This document shows positions 56,206-64,000 of a stretch of 64,000 bases of DNA, piece by piece. Positions within the stretch are counted from its first letter, which is position 1. Each line of letters begins with the position of its first letter. The stretch is taken from the NCBI GenBank assembly GCA_019930625.1, contig CP082844.1, positions 4,216,001-4,280,000 on the forward strand, written 5' to 3'. The notes under the pieces are model-generated. The model was not told the origin of the DNA. It was given only the letters and a program-made list of their open reading frames with translations, and ran no database searches. The position numbers and the translations under genes are program-made. Source of the DNA: Nocardia asteroides. GTDB lineage: Bacteria > Actinomycetota > Actinomycetes > Mycobacteriales > Mycobacteriaceae.

Positions 56206-57174
56206 TTGCTGCACTTGCGCATGATCAGCCCGCCGGAGATCACCGACGAGGTGCTCGCGGTGCTCGCCGCCGACCCCGGGGTCACGCACGTGACCCTGGC
56301 ACGCGGCGCCGCTCTGGAGCCGAAGGGTGACCTCGTGCAGGCGGACGTGGCTCGCGAGGCCGCCAACGACGTGCTCGACGATCTGGCCGCGCTGGGCGTG
56401 TCCCGCTCCGGCGGCCTGACGCTCACGCCGGTGGAGACGATGCTGTCGGAGGCGGGCGAACGTGCGGTTCACGAGGCGCCGGGCGATCCGAGTGACGCGG
56501 TGGTGTGGGAGGAACTGCTCGCGCAGACACACGAGGAGTCGAGTCTCAACGCGACGTTTCTCGCCTTTCTCACCATCGCCTGCCTGCTCGCCGCGGTCGG
56601 CGTCGCGACCGATTCGTCGGTGACCGTCGTCGGCGCGATGGTCGTCGGTCCGGAGTTCGGGCCGCTGGCGGCCTTCGCGGTGGCTCTGGTGCGCAGGGAA
56701 TTCCGGCTCGCCCGCCGGTCGGCCATCGCGCTCGCGGTCGGTTTTCCGGTGGCGATGGTGGTCACGCTGCTGGCGACGCTGGTGTGGCAGCAGGCCGGCT
56801 GGATCACCATCGACGGGGTCTCCGGTATCGATGAAGTCGACTTCATCTACCAGGTGGGACCATTCTCCTTGGTCGTCGCGCTGCTGGCGGGCGCGGCTGG
56901 CATGCTGTCGCTGGTGACCGCGAAATCGGCCGCGCTGGTCGGCGTGTTCATCTCGGTGACCACCGTGCCCGCGGCCGGCTTCGCCGTCGTGGCGGCGACC
57001 CTGGGGGAATGGCGGGTGGCGTTCATGTCCGCGGGTCAGCTCGCGGTGAACATGGTGGGTGTCATCGTGGCCGGGGTCATCGTGCTCGCGCTGCGGCCTC
57101 GCACGGGTAAGGAGGCCGGACCGCTCGAACGATTCACACAGTGGATCGGGAGGTGCTCACCGATCGGCAGGTGA
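56206..57174 (+). CDS. DUF389 family membrane protein
   Basis: The 322-residue protein has a small N-terminal domain (residues 1-90; LLHLRMISPPEITDEVLAVL start, ACT-like), then five or six membrane helices containing the family motif VVGAMVVGPEFGPLAAFAVAL. DUF389 has no settled function. Start is TTG at 56206, preceded by GAGGAA 5 nt away. This decides the start because no in-frame ATG precedes the conserved region. It converges on the next gene with an 8-bp gap. Confidence 0.88.
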   Translation: MLHLRMISPPEITDEVLAVLAADPGVTHVTLARGAALEPKGDLVQADVAREAANDVLDDLAALGVSRSGGLTLTPVETMLSEAGERAVHEAPGDPSDAVVWEELLAQTHEESSLNATFLAFLTIACLLAAVGVATDSSVTVVGAMVVGPEFGPLAAFAVALVRREFRLARRSAIALAVGFPVAMVVTLLATLVWQQAGWITIDGVSGIDEVDFIYQVGPFSLVVALLAGAAGMLSLVTAKSAALVGVFISVTTVPAAGFAVVAATLGEWRVAFMSAGQLAVNMVGVIVAGVIVLALRPRTGKEAGPLERFTQWIGRCSPIGR

Positions 57175-57182
57175 GGCGGGCT

Positions 57183-58148
57183 TCACCGCGCGGCGACCGT
57201 GCCGCCGGTGAGCGTGCGGTAGGCGTAGGTCACCGCGATGGTGGCGACCGGGCCCGCCACGAGCAGGCCGAAACCGCACAGGAGTAGCCCCAGGAAGGTC
57301 ACCACCAGCACTGCCAGCGCGAGAAGCAGCACCTGCCAGGCGTTGGACACCACCAGCGTGAAGCTGGACTTCAGCGCCTCGAACGGACCCTGGTCCTGAT
57401 CGACGACGAAATGCAGCGAGAACATGCACAGCCACCCGGCGATCAACCCGGGAAGCAAGCAGATCGCCGAGCCGAGGAAGGTCAGCAGGAACGCCAGCAG
57501 CGCGGTGAGCAGCACATTGCCCGCGTTCACGAACCGGAAATAGGCGCCGAACGGTGGCGGAGTGCCGTCGGTCTCGTACAGTGCGCCGCGCACCATCGCC
57601 GCCTGCAACAGCCATATCCCGGCCATGACCGCCAAGAAGATGAACAGCAGCGGCAGCATGGTCGTCGGATCGGTGAGTTGGACGACGAGCAGGAACCCCA
57701 GATAGATGACCAGGCCCACCGCGGTCACCCCGACCCACGGCCCTGGATTGGCCCGGAACGCCGCCAACCCGTAGCTGAGCGCCTGGCCCACGTCCAGTGT
57801 GCTCGGACCGGTGGGGACCTGCTGGTAGCCGTAGACCGGCTCCTGGACCGGCGCGGGGCCTGCCGGGTTCCAGCCCGGCCCGGTGCCCGGCGGGCCGTAG
57901 CTGGGGTGCGGGGCGCCCCCGGGCGGGGGCGGTGGTTCACTGCCGTAGTGCGCCGCGCCGGGGCCCTCTGCCTGCGGATATCCGGAAGAACCCGCCATTT
58001 CCTGGCGGGCGTGGCCGGTCCCGGGGCCGGGAGCCTCTGGATGCGGGCTCCCGTGTTGGCCCTGCCGGGCCGCGAAGTGTTCGTCGTCGTTGGGGGAGGA
58101 AGCGCCGCCAGCTGATTGTTTGGGTGCGGGGGGCGGGGTTTCGGTCAC
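57183..58148 (-). CDS. Polytopic membrane protein with Pro/Gly-rich N-terminus
   Basis: The 321-residue protein has a disordered, Pro/Gly-rich cytosolic region (residues 1-125, with a PPPPPGGAPHPSYGPPGTGP stretch). Four to six membrane helices follow, e.g. WVGVTAVGLVIYLGFLLVV and LLTALLAFLLTFLGSAICLL. The membrane part resembles glycerophosphoryl-diester-phosphodiesterase-associated/DUF975-type integral membrane domains. GTG at 58148 (VTETPPPAPK) is the likely start. No catalytic motif is visible. Its function is unknown. Confidence 0.72.
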   Translation of the reverse strand: MTETPPPAPKQSAGGASSPNDDEHFAARQGQHGSPHPEAPGPGTGHARQEMAGSSGYPQAEGPGAAHYGSEPPPPPGGAPHPSYGPPGTGPGWNPAGPAPVQEPVYGYQQVPTGPSTLDVGQALSYGLAAFRANPGPWVGVTAVGLVIYLGFLLVVQLTDPTTMLPLLFIFLAVMAGIWLLQAAMVRGALYETDGTPPPFGAYFRFVNAGNVLLTALLAFLLTFLGSAICLLPGLIAGWLCMFSLHFVVDQDQGPFEALKSSFTLVVSNAWQVLLLALAVLVVTFLGLLLCGFGLLVAGPVATIAVTYAYRTLTGGTVAAR

Positions 58149-58338
58149 GCGGAGACCTTTCCACTCAACTGGTTTGCGGTGTGGCGCACGGCAGTTGACG
58201 ATGAGAAAACCCCACGGGTGCAAAGGTGTCAAGCGACCGGCGGCGGCTGTCCAGCCTCGCCGCGGACACGCCGGGCGACGCGGAAAGGTTGTGTAACCGC
58301 TCGCTAGAAGTGACCCGATGCGAGTAACTTGAGAGGCG

Positions 58339-59508
58339 ATGACCGCACTATTGGCCGAACGCGCCGCCGAAGTCGTGTCCGCAGCGCAACAGTTGCTCAC
58401 AAAGCGAATGGGTGCTCCGGTAAAGCTGAGCGATCCGATCGAACTCAGCGGTAGTGGTAGGACGACGGTCCTACGTGTGCGTGTAGCGGAGAACGCGTTC
58501 TCGTTGCCGCGAACCCTGATTGTCAAGCAGGTCCGCGGGGCCGCCCAGGATCGCCGGACCGGCGGCTTGGCCCCCGGGGTGGCCAGCATCGATTCCGCCT
58601 TCCTACGCGAGGCGGTGTCCTACCAGTTCACCACCGCGCTGAGCCGGGAGCACCGCCCGGGCGCGTACCTGATCGCCCACAGCCTCCCCGACCGACTGCT
58701 GATCCTCAGCGATCTCGGTGAGAACTCGCTGCTGACCGCCGTCCTGCACTCGGGCGCCGAGCCGGCCACCCGCAACGCCCTGATGGCGTTCGCCCAGGCG
58801 CTGGGCCGCATGCACGCCGCCACCGTCGGGCGCGAGGCGGACTTCGTCGCGTTGCTGCGCCGGGTCGACGTGGTGCACCGGGTGGACGGCATCGCGCAGC
58901 AGGCCGAGACGGCGATCGCCGAGGTGCCTGGCATGCTGCAGCGCGAACTGGGCATCGAGGTGCCCGGCGAGATCGCCGAGCGGATCGTGCGCGGCAATCG
59001 GCTCTTCTCGGCGGGTCGTTTCCGGGCGTTCAGCCCTTCGGACCTCTGCCCGGACAATGTGATCTTGAACGAGGAGGGCGCTCGCTTCCTCGATTACGAG
59101 TGGGGCGGCTTCCGCGACGCCACCCTCGACATCGCCTACGCGCTGGTGTCCTTCCCCGGCTGCCTGTGCGACGTCGAACTCTCCCGGGAACGAGCCCAGC
59201 AGATGGTGGAGGCCTGGCGTGCGGAGGTCGTGGGCGTGTGGCCCGCCCTGGCCGACGACGAACAGCTCGCCGAACGCATCCTGGAAGCCCGGCTGATCTG
59301 GGTATGGCTGTCCACCTACTGGTTCCTGCCCGCCGATCACACGCGTATCGCGGCCGCCAGGGAGCACGGGTTGTCGGTGCCGCGGTCGGCGGCGCTGATC
59401 AACCGCTGGGCAGCGCTCGCCGAAGACGCGCGCTGCACGGGTGACGACATCGTCGGTGACTTCGCCGAGGACGTTTCGGCGATGCTGGAAGAGCGTTGGT
59501 CGGAATAG
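58339..59508 (+). CDS. Aminoglycoside-phosphotransferase-fold (kinase-like) protein
   Basis: The 389-residue protein has the APH/choline-kinase fold: an N-lobe with TLIVKQVR (ATP-binding Lys) and a C-lobe containing FSPSDLCPDNVILNEEG and FLDYEWGGFRD. The second motif gives the metal-binding Asp. In the first, the normal H-G-D becomes P-S-D, so the Brenner His is missing while Asp and Asn stay. The protein may still be an active small-molecule kinase or a pseudokinase. GAGAGG precedes the ATG. The gene is divergent from the membrane protein gene. Confidence 0.8.
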   Translation: MTALLAERAAEVVSAAQQLLTKRMGAPVKLSDPIELSGSGRTTVLRVRVAENAFSLPRTLIVKQVRGAAQDRRTGGLAPGVASIDSAFLREAVSYQFTTALSREHRPGAYLIAHSLPDRLLILSDLGENSLLTAVLHSGAEPATRNALMAFAQALGRMHAATVGREADFVALLRRVDVVHRVDGIAQQAETAIAEVPGMLQRELGIEVPGEIAERIVRGNRLFSAGRFRAFSPSDLCPDNVILNEEGARFLDYEWGGFRDATLDIAYALVSFPGCLCDVELSRERAQQMVEAWRAEVVGVWPALADDEQLAERILEARLIWVWLSTYWFLPADHTRIAAAREHGLSVPRSAALINRWAALAEDARCTGDDIVGDFAEDVSAMLEERWSE

Positions 59509-59918
59509 GACTTGCGCCGGTGTCCGCCAAGCTCGGCGCGGCCGTGCGATCGGCCGCGACGAAGCCGGATATGGATGCCGCGCCGCTGCACGATGCGGGC
59601 GCTCGAAGCCCGGCGGCGGTGGTCCGCCGTTTTCCGCGGACCTCCGTCCGCTGGACCGCTGGGTGACCTGTGGTCCGGAGTGTCCCGTCAGCCCCGGTTA
59701 CGGGCAAACCCCGGAAGGGCATGTCGCCGAATGCTTGCGCGTCGTAGCCGGTCGGAACCACCGGAGTGATCGACGTCCGGGAGATATCGTGCGCTGCCGG
59801 CTCTCAGCAACCTCCGGCCTGCGCAACCGGATATGAATTGCCCTCTCGCCCAGGCACAATGAGAGGTTCGGAGCGCTCGGTCATCAGAGATGCGAGCGCT
59901 GGGAAGAGGGAGTGCCGG
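59509..59918. other. Intergenic stretch, possible leader of the small membrane protein
   Basis: These 410 bp have no convincing gene. The segment 59790-59850 has repeated CCGG/GCGC elements that could fold, and a GGGAAGAGGGAG run at about 59901-59912 is the ribosome binding site of the next gene. I could not match the region to a known riboswitch. Confidence 0.4.
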
Positions 59919-60173
59919 GTGGGTCGGCTAGTGCTCGTTTTGCTTGTGATCGTTGTCGTCGCCGCGGTGATCGGCGTCGTGATCTCCCGACGGAACAAAG
60001 CACGTCGCCGGGTCGGCGATGACCCGGCGACACGTGCCCGCGCGGCCGGAGCCCAGCTCAGCAGGGAGACGCGCGCCCGTCAGTGGCGGAACAAGCCGCA
60101 AGGTAAGAGCGATTACAGCGGCGGTGGACGAGGATGCGGTGGCGGTGGCGGCGGATGCGCAGGCGGCGAGTGA
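59919..60173 (+). CDS. Small membrane protein with Gly/Cys-rich tail
   Basis: The 84-residue protein has one N-terminal membrane helix (LVLVLLVIVVVAAVIGVVI), an Arg-rich juxtamembrane segment, a charged middle, and a tail of Gly repeats with two Cys (GRGCGGGGGGCAGGE). GTG at 59919 follows a purine-rich ribosome binding site; the open frame extends upstream to 59766 without one. The tail could bind metal or be post-translationally modified, but no family is recognised. It converges on phoD with a 13-bp gap. Confidence 0.55.
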   Translation: MGRLVLVLLVIVVVAAVIGVVISRRNKARRRVGDDPATRARAAGAQLSRETRARQWRNKPQGKSDYSGGGRGCGGGGGGCAGGE

Positions 60174-60186
60174 TCCGCCGCGAAGG

Positions 60187-61857
60187 TCAGCCGATCGGGT
60201 TCTGCCGCGCCTGGATCCGGTCCCCGGAGCGGACGGCGAACGAAGCGCCATGGCGCACACCCGAATTCGGGTCGGCCACGTTCAGCAGGTAGTACCAGTC
60301 CATCTGCGCATGGTCCGCCGTGATCTCCAGGACGCCGTAGCCGTGCGAATCCAGTTCGACGTAGCGCAGATGACGGTTGACCGTCTTGATCGATTCGGCG
60401 ATCGGAGCGGAGTTCGCCCGGAGCATGTCGCCGATGCTTGTCGAGGTCACCGACGGCACGACGAACTCCGCGCCCGCCGTCGCGCCGCCCGGATAGTTCG
60501 CCGCGTCCACGGGTAGGTCGGCGGCCCACGAGGAGTGGATGTCTCCGGTGAGGAACAGCACGTCCGAGATCTGCTGGTCGATGATGGCGCGGAACAGGCG
60601 GGCGCGGTCGGCGGTGTACCCGTCCCACTGGTCGCCGTTCAGCGGCAGGCCGGACTGCGGGACGCCGATGGTGCTGGTGAAAGCCGCCGTGGTGGCCGGC
60701 TCCAGCGGCGGGAAGACCAGCGGCGCGACCATGACCGAGTTGCCGACCAGCTTCCACCGCACCGGCGCGGACGCCAAGCCCGCCGTCAGCCATTCCATCT
60801 GCGCCTTTCCGGTGATGGTGCGCGCCGGATCGTCGGCCGCGCGCCAGTGCGCTCCCGGCTTCGCTTCCTGGTCCCGGTAGCTGCGCAGGTCCAGCATGGT
60901 GAGTTCGGCCAGGGTGCCGAAGCGCAGTCTGCGGTATATCCGCACGTCGGCGCCCGATCCCGACGCTCGGACCGGCATCCACTCCAGGTATGCCTGCACC
61001 GAAGCCGCGCGCCGGTCCGGCCAGCCGCCCTCGGTCACGGGATCGTGGTTGCCCGCGCCGCCGGACCAGGAGTTGTTCGCGGATTCGTGGTCGTCCCAGG
61101 TGCAGATGAACGGCAGCGTGGCGTGCAGGGCGAGCAGGTCCGGGTCGGTTTTGTACTGGGCGTGGCGAATGCGGTAGTCGGCCAGGCCGACGATCTCGTC
61201 GGCGGGTTCGTGCGACCGTACGGCGCCGTCGCGCCCGCCGTAATTGCCGCGGCCGTACTCGTAGAGGTAGTCGCCGAGGTGCACGATCGCGTCCAGGTCG
61301 GTGCGGGCGGCCAGGTGGCGGTATGCGCCGAAATAGCCCGCTTCCCAGTTCGAGCACGAGACCACGCCGAATCGGAGGCGGTCCGGCGCGTCCGCCGTGG
61401 CGGGCGCGGTCTTGGTGCGGCCCACCGGTGAGGTCGAGCCGAGGGCGGTGAATCGGTAGTAGTACTCGACCCCCGGCGCAAGGCCGGAGACGTCGACCTT
61501 CACGGTGTGGTCGGACTCCGCCGCGGTCGTTACGGACCCCGATGCGGCGATCGAGAGGAAGCGCTCGTCCGCGGCCATCTCCCAGCGCACGGTCGCCGGG
61601 TCGCCCAAGCCCGAGCCGGGCGTCGCGTCGTCGGAGACGGTCACGCGGGTCCAGATGACGACGCCGTCGGGGAGCGGGTCGCCCGAGGCGACGCCGTGCC
61701 GGAATATCGGTATCGCGGCTCGCGCGCGTGCGGCGCCGAGCACCGCCGTGGTGGTGGCGGCGGCCGCGCTGCCTTTCAAGAGGGTGCGCCGAGCGAAGCG
61801 CCCGGAGTCCGAGGAATCTGAAACGATCGCGTTTTCAGTCACGGGTACCGATCCCAT
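60187..61857 (-). CDS. phoD: Tat-exported alkaline phosphatase PhoD
   Basis: The 556-residue protein has a twin-arginine signal ([18 protein letters not shown]) and the PhoD fold: [18 protein letters not shown], then [40 protein letters not shown] and [14 protein letters not shown]. PhoD enzymes bind Ca and Fe and release phosphate from mono- and diesters outside the cell. No Pho-type promoter repeat was seen in the 113-bp gap to rarA. Its start at 61857 is kept, though a GTG 18 bp further in is possible. Confidence 0.93.
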   Translation of the reverse strand: MGSVPVTENAIVSDSSDSGRFARRTLLKGSAAAATTTAVLGAARARAAIPIFRHGVASGDPLPDGVVIWTRVTVSDDATPGSGLGDPATVRWEMAADERFLSIAASGSVTTAAESDHTVKVDVSGLAPGVEYYYRFTALGSTSPVGRTKTAPATADAPDRLRFGVVSCSNWEAGYFGAYRHLAARTDLDAIVHLGDYLYEYGRGNYGGRDGAVRSHEPADEIVGLADYRIRHAQYKTDPDLLALHATLPFICTWDDHESANNSWSGGAGNHDPVTEGGWPDRRAASVQAYLEWMPVRASGSGADVRIYRRLRFGTLAELTMLDLRSYRDQEAKPGAHWRAADDPARTITGKAQMEWLTAGLASAPVRWKLVGNSVMVAPLVFPPLEPATTAAFTSTIGVPQSGLPLNGDQWDGYTADRARLFRAIIDQQISDVLFLTGDIHSSWAADLPVDAANYPGGATAGAEFVVPSVTSTSIGDMLRANSAPIAESIKTVNRHLRYVELDSHGYGVLEITADHAQMDWYYLLNVADPNSGVRHGASFAVRSGDRIQARQNPIG

Positions 61858-61970
61858 CCGAAGTACCGACGACTCGCAACTCGGCCGGTCGCTCCGCCGA
61901 TCGGGGCGTGCCGTCGCGGCGCGGGAACGGTATGCCGGCGCTGTCGGTGCGGCTCGGTAACGTTCTTTCC

Positions 61971-63314
61971 GTGAGCGATGGTTTGTTCGACGTGCCCGGT
62001 GCCGCCGTGCCTCCGGAGCATTCGATCGACACCGTGGTGCGCAGGGACTCGGGTGCGCCGCTGGCCGTGCGCATGCGTCCGGCCGCGCTGGAGGAGGTGG
62101 TCGGCCAGCAGCATCTGCTCGGTCCCGGCTCCCCGCTGCGCAGGCTGATCGAGGGTTCGGGCGCCGCCTCGGTACTGCTGTACGGTCCGCCCGGCACGGG
62201 CAAGACGACCCTCGCCGCGCTCATCTCGCAGGCCACCGGCCGCCGGTTCGAGGCGCTGTCGGCGCTCTCGGCCGGGGTGAAGGAGGTGCGCGCGGTCATC
62301 GACATGGCGCGGCGCAGGCTGTCGGCGGGTGAGCAGACCGTGCTGTTCATCGATGAGGTGCACCGCTTCTCCAAGACCCAGCAGGACGCCCTGCTCGCCG
62401 CAGTGGAGAACCGGATCGTCCTGCTGGTCGGCGCGACCACCGAGAACCCGTCGTTCTCGGTGGTGTCGCCGCTGCTGTCGCGCTCGCTGGTGCTGCAACT
62501 GCGCTCGCTCACCGAAGCCGACATCCGCCAGGTACTCGGCCGCGCTGTCACCGACCCGCGTGGTCTCGCGGGCGAGTACGCCGTCACCGACGCCGCGCTC
62601 GATCACCTCGTCCGTATCGCGGGCGGCGATGCCCGCCGCGCGCTGACCGCCCTGGAAGCCTCGGCCGAGTCCTCCCTCGACGGCACCGTCGACGTGGACC
62701 TGGTCGAGGCCAGCGTGGACAAGGCGGCGGTCCGCTACGACCGTGCCGGCGACCAGCACTACGACGTGATCAGCGCGTTCATCAAATCCATCCGCGGCTC
62801 GGACGTCGACGCCGCGCTGCACTACCTGGCGCGCATGCTGAGCGCGGGGGAGGACCCGCGCTTCATCGCCCGTAGGTTGATGATCCACGCCAGCGAGGAC
62901 ATCGGCATGGCCGACCCGACGGCGTTGCAGACGGCGACCGCCGCCGCGCAGGTGGTGCAGCTGGTCGGCCTGCCGGAAGGGCGCCTGGCCCTCGCGCAGG
63001 CCACGATCCACCTGGCGACCGCCCCGAAGTCCGGCGCCGTCGTGGCCGCGATCGGCGCGGCCATGGCCGACGTCGCGGCGGGCAGAGCGGGCGCGGTCCC
63101 GCCGCACCTGCGCGACGGTCATTACGCGGGCGCGGCGGCCCTCGGCAACGCCCAGGGCTACAAGTACCCGCACGACGACCCCGGTGGCGTGCTGCCCCAG
63201 CAGTACCCGCCGGACGAGCTCGTCGGCGTCGACTACTACCACCCCACCGACCACGGCCACGAACGGGAGATCGGGCCCCGGGTCGACAAGCTGCGCCGCA
63301 TCGTCCGGGGTTGA
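61971..63314 (+). CDS. rarA: Replication-associated recombination protein RarA (MgsA)
   Basis: RarA is an AAA+ ATPase acting at stalled replication forks, related to RuvB and clamp loaders. The 447-residue protein has [18 protein letters not shown], Walker [10 protein letters not shown], Walker [17 protein letters not shown], sensor 1 [12 protein letters not shown] and the C-terminal tetramerisation domain with [23 protein letters not shown] at 61971 gives the family start. It is divergent from phoD and precedes alaS, as in M. tuberculosis. Confidence 0.95.
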   Translation: MSDGLFDVPGAAVPPEHSIDTVVRRDSGAPLAVRMRPAALEEVVGQQHLLGPGSPLRRLIEGSGAASVLLYGPPGTGKTTLAALISQATGRRFEALSALSAGVKEVRAVIDMARRRLSAGEQTVLFIDEVHRFSKTQQDALLAAVENRIVLLVGATTENPSFSVVSPLLSRSLVLQLRSLTEADIRQVLGRAVTDPRGLAGEYAVTDAALDHLVRIAGGDARRALTALEASAESSLDGTVDVDLVEASVDKAAVRYDRAGDQHYDVISAFIKSIRGSDVDAALHYLARMLSAGEDPRFIARRLMIHASEDIGMADPTALQTATAAAQVVQLVGLPEGRLALAQATIHLATAPKSGAVVAAIGAAMADVAAGRAGAVPPHLRDGHYAGAAALGNAQGYKYPHDDPGGVLPQQYPPDELVGVDYYHPTDHGHEREIGPRVDKLRRIVRG

Positions 63315-63323
63315 CCTCGGCCG

Positions 63324-63339
63324 GGCCGGTTCGCCGGCC
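63324..63339. terminator. Hairpin after rarA
   Basis: GGCCGG-TTCG-CCGGCC is a 6-bp perfect stem capped by a stable TTCG tetraloop, 10 bp past the rarA stop and 70 bp before alaS. No T run follows. Confidence 0.6.
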
Positions 63340-63409
63340 GTTCACCGGGGCGCGCGGGGACCCCGGTCGATGGAAATTCGGGTGCGCGGCACCGGTAGGC
63401 TGGGTATTC

Positions 63410-64000
63410 GTGCAGACCCACGAAATCAGACGGCGTTTCCTGGACCATTTCCTCCGTGCCGGCCATACCGAGGTGCCGAGTGCCTCGCTGATCCTGGCCG
63501 ACCCGAACCTCCTGTTCGTCAACGCAGGCATGGTCCAGTTCAAGCCGTATTTCCTGGGTCAGGAGGCGCCGCCCTACCCGCGCGCGACCAGCGTGCAGAA
63601 ATGCGTGCGGACCGGCGACATCGAAGAGGTCGGCATCACCACGCGGCACAACACGTTCTTCCAGATGGCGGGGAACTTCTCCTTCGGCGACTACTTCAAG
63701 GAGGGGGCGATCACCCTCGCCTGGGAGCTGATCGCCAAACCGCAGGACGAAGGCGGTTACGGGTTCGACCCGGAGCGGATCTGGGTCACCGTGTACGAGG
63801 ACGACCCGGAGACCGCGGAGATCTGGAAGCGGGTGGCGGGCATCCCCGAACAACGCATCCAGTTCCGCGACGGCAAGGACAACTACTGGGACATGGGCGT
63901 GCCCGGCCCGGGTGGTCCGTGCTCGGAGATCTACTACGACCGCGGACCCGAGCACGGCCGCGACGGCGGCCCGGTCGCCGACGAGGACCGCTACCTCGAG
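63410..64000 (+). CDS. alaS: Alanyl-tRNA synthetase, N-terminal part (runs off the window)
   Basis: AlaRS charges tRNA-Ala. The visible 197 residues begin [20 protein letters not shown] and cover the class II core: motif 1 [19 protein letters not shown] and motif 2 [19 protein letters not shown], and [23 protein letters not shown] at 63410 agrees with the M. tuberculosis start. A TAGGCT element 14 bp upstream may give a very short or absent leader. The C-terminal part lies beyond the window. Confidence 0.97.
   Translation, partial: MQTHEIRRRFLDHFLRAGHTEVPSASLILADPNLLFVNAGMVQFKPYFLGQEAPPYPRATSVQKCVRTGDIEEVGITTRHNTFFQMAGNFSFGDYFKEGAITLAWELIAKPQDEGGYGFDPERIWVTVYEDDPETAEIWKRVAGIPEQRIQFRDGKDNYWDMGVPGPGGPCSEIYYDRGPEHGRDGGPVADEDRYLE

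Noticed and set aside
59765..59850. Possible SAM-type riboswitch before the small membrane protein
   Set aside because: A few short runs resemble SAM-IV elements, but the order of conserved blocks and stems does not match, and the downstream gene is not a methionine gene.

Overview
The window is high-GC actinobacterial chromosome, most probably Nocardia or a close mycolic-acid-containing relative. GTG starts are frequent, same-strand genes are packed with ATGA/GTGA overlaps, and the backbone order matches the Mycobacterium tuberculosis ruvC-to-alaS segment: ruvC-ruvA-ruvB, yajC-secD-secF, a substrate-binding lipoprotein, apt, relA, ppiB, hisS, the Rv2578c-type radical SAM gene, the YpfJ-type metallopeptidase, aspS, rarA and alaS. 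Against this backbone, several accessory blocks stand out.

0-7.7 kb: the first codons of a divergent oxidoreductase, a GlxA-type AraC regulator behind a palindromic operator, a macrodomain protein, a hot-dog thioesterase, ruvCAB behind a LexA box, a small protein made of four DivIVA-like repeats, and a divergent TetR / Baeyer-Villiger-type monooxygenase pair. 7.8-13.6 kb: the Sec accessory operon, a peptide-type ABC solute-binding lipoprotein and apt. 13.6-20.0 kb: an accessory block between apt and relA with a DUF4291 protein, an ABC-F ATPase preceded by a short upstream ORF, an HxlR/NTF2 pair, YnfA, and two phosphoesterases. 20.0-22.4 kb: relA.

22.7-39.9 kb holds a cutinase-like protein and then 16 co-directional, mostly overlapping genes that form a type IV secretion/conjugation-like locus. 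The locus contains two P-loop proteins with degenerate Walker A motifs, two small TrbC/VirB2-like membrane proteins, three tandem paralogous envelope proteins, a TrbL/VirB6-like channel protein, an SCO6880-family protein plus a VirB4-like ATPase (apparently a split VirB4), an IS3-OrfA-like DNA-binding protein, a peptidoglycan hydrolase with M23, lytic transglycosylase and inactivated NlpC/P60 domains, another lipoprotein, a VirD4/TraM-like coupling ATPase and a DUF4913 protein. It ends in a strong terminator. I see no relaxase, integrase, origin of transfer or tRNA attachment site, so it reads as a resident secretion machine or an immobilised conjugative element. It is the most interesting system in the window.

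40.8-64 kb returns to the backbone: ppiB, hisS, malate dehydrogenase, the 2-oxoglutarate:ferredoxin oxidoreductase korAB, a LexA-box-controlled radical SAM gene, an NAD-dependent epimerase/3-beta-hydroxysteroid-dehydrogenase-like gene preceded by two KstR-like operators, an orphan EspC-like/Esp-like type VII substrate pair, the YpfJ metallopeptidase, aspS, a DUF389 membrane protein, a phosphotransferase-like protein, a Tat-exported PhoD phosphatase, rarA and the start of alaS, which runs off the end. No tRNA, rRNA, CRISPR array or intact insertion sequence was seen.
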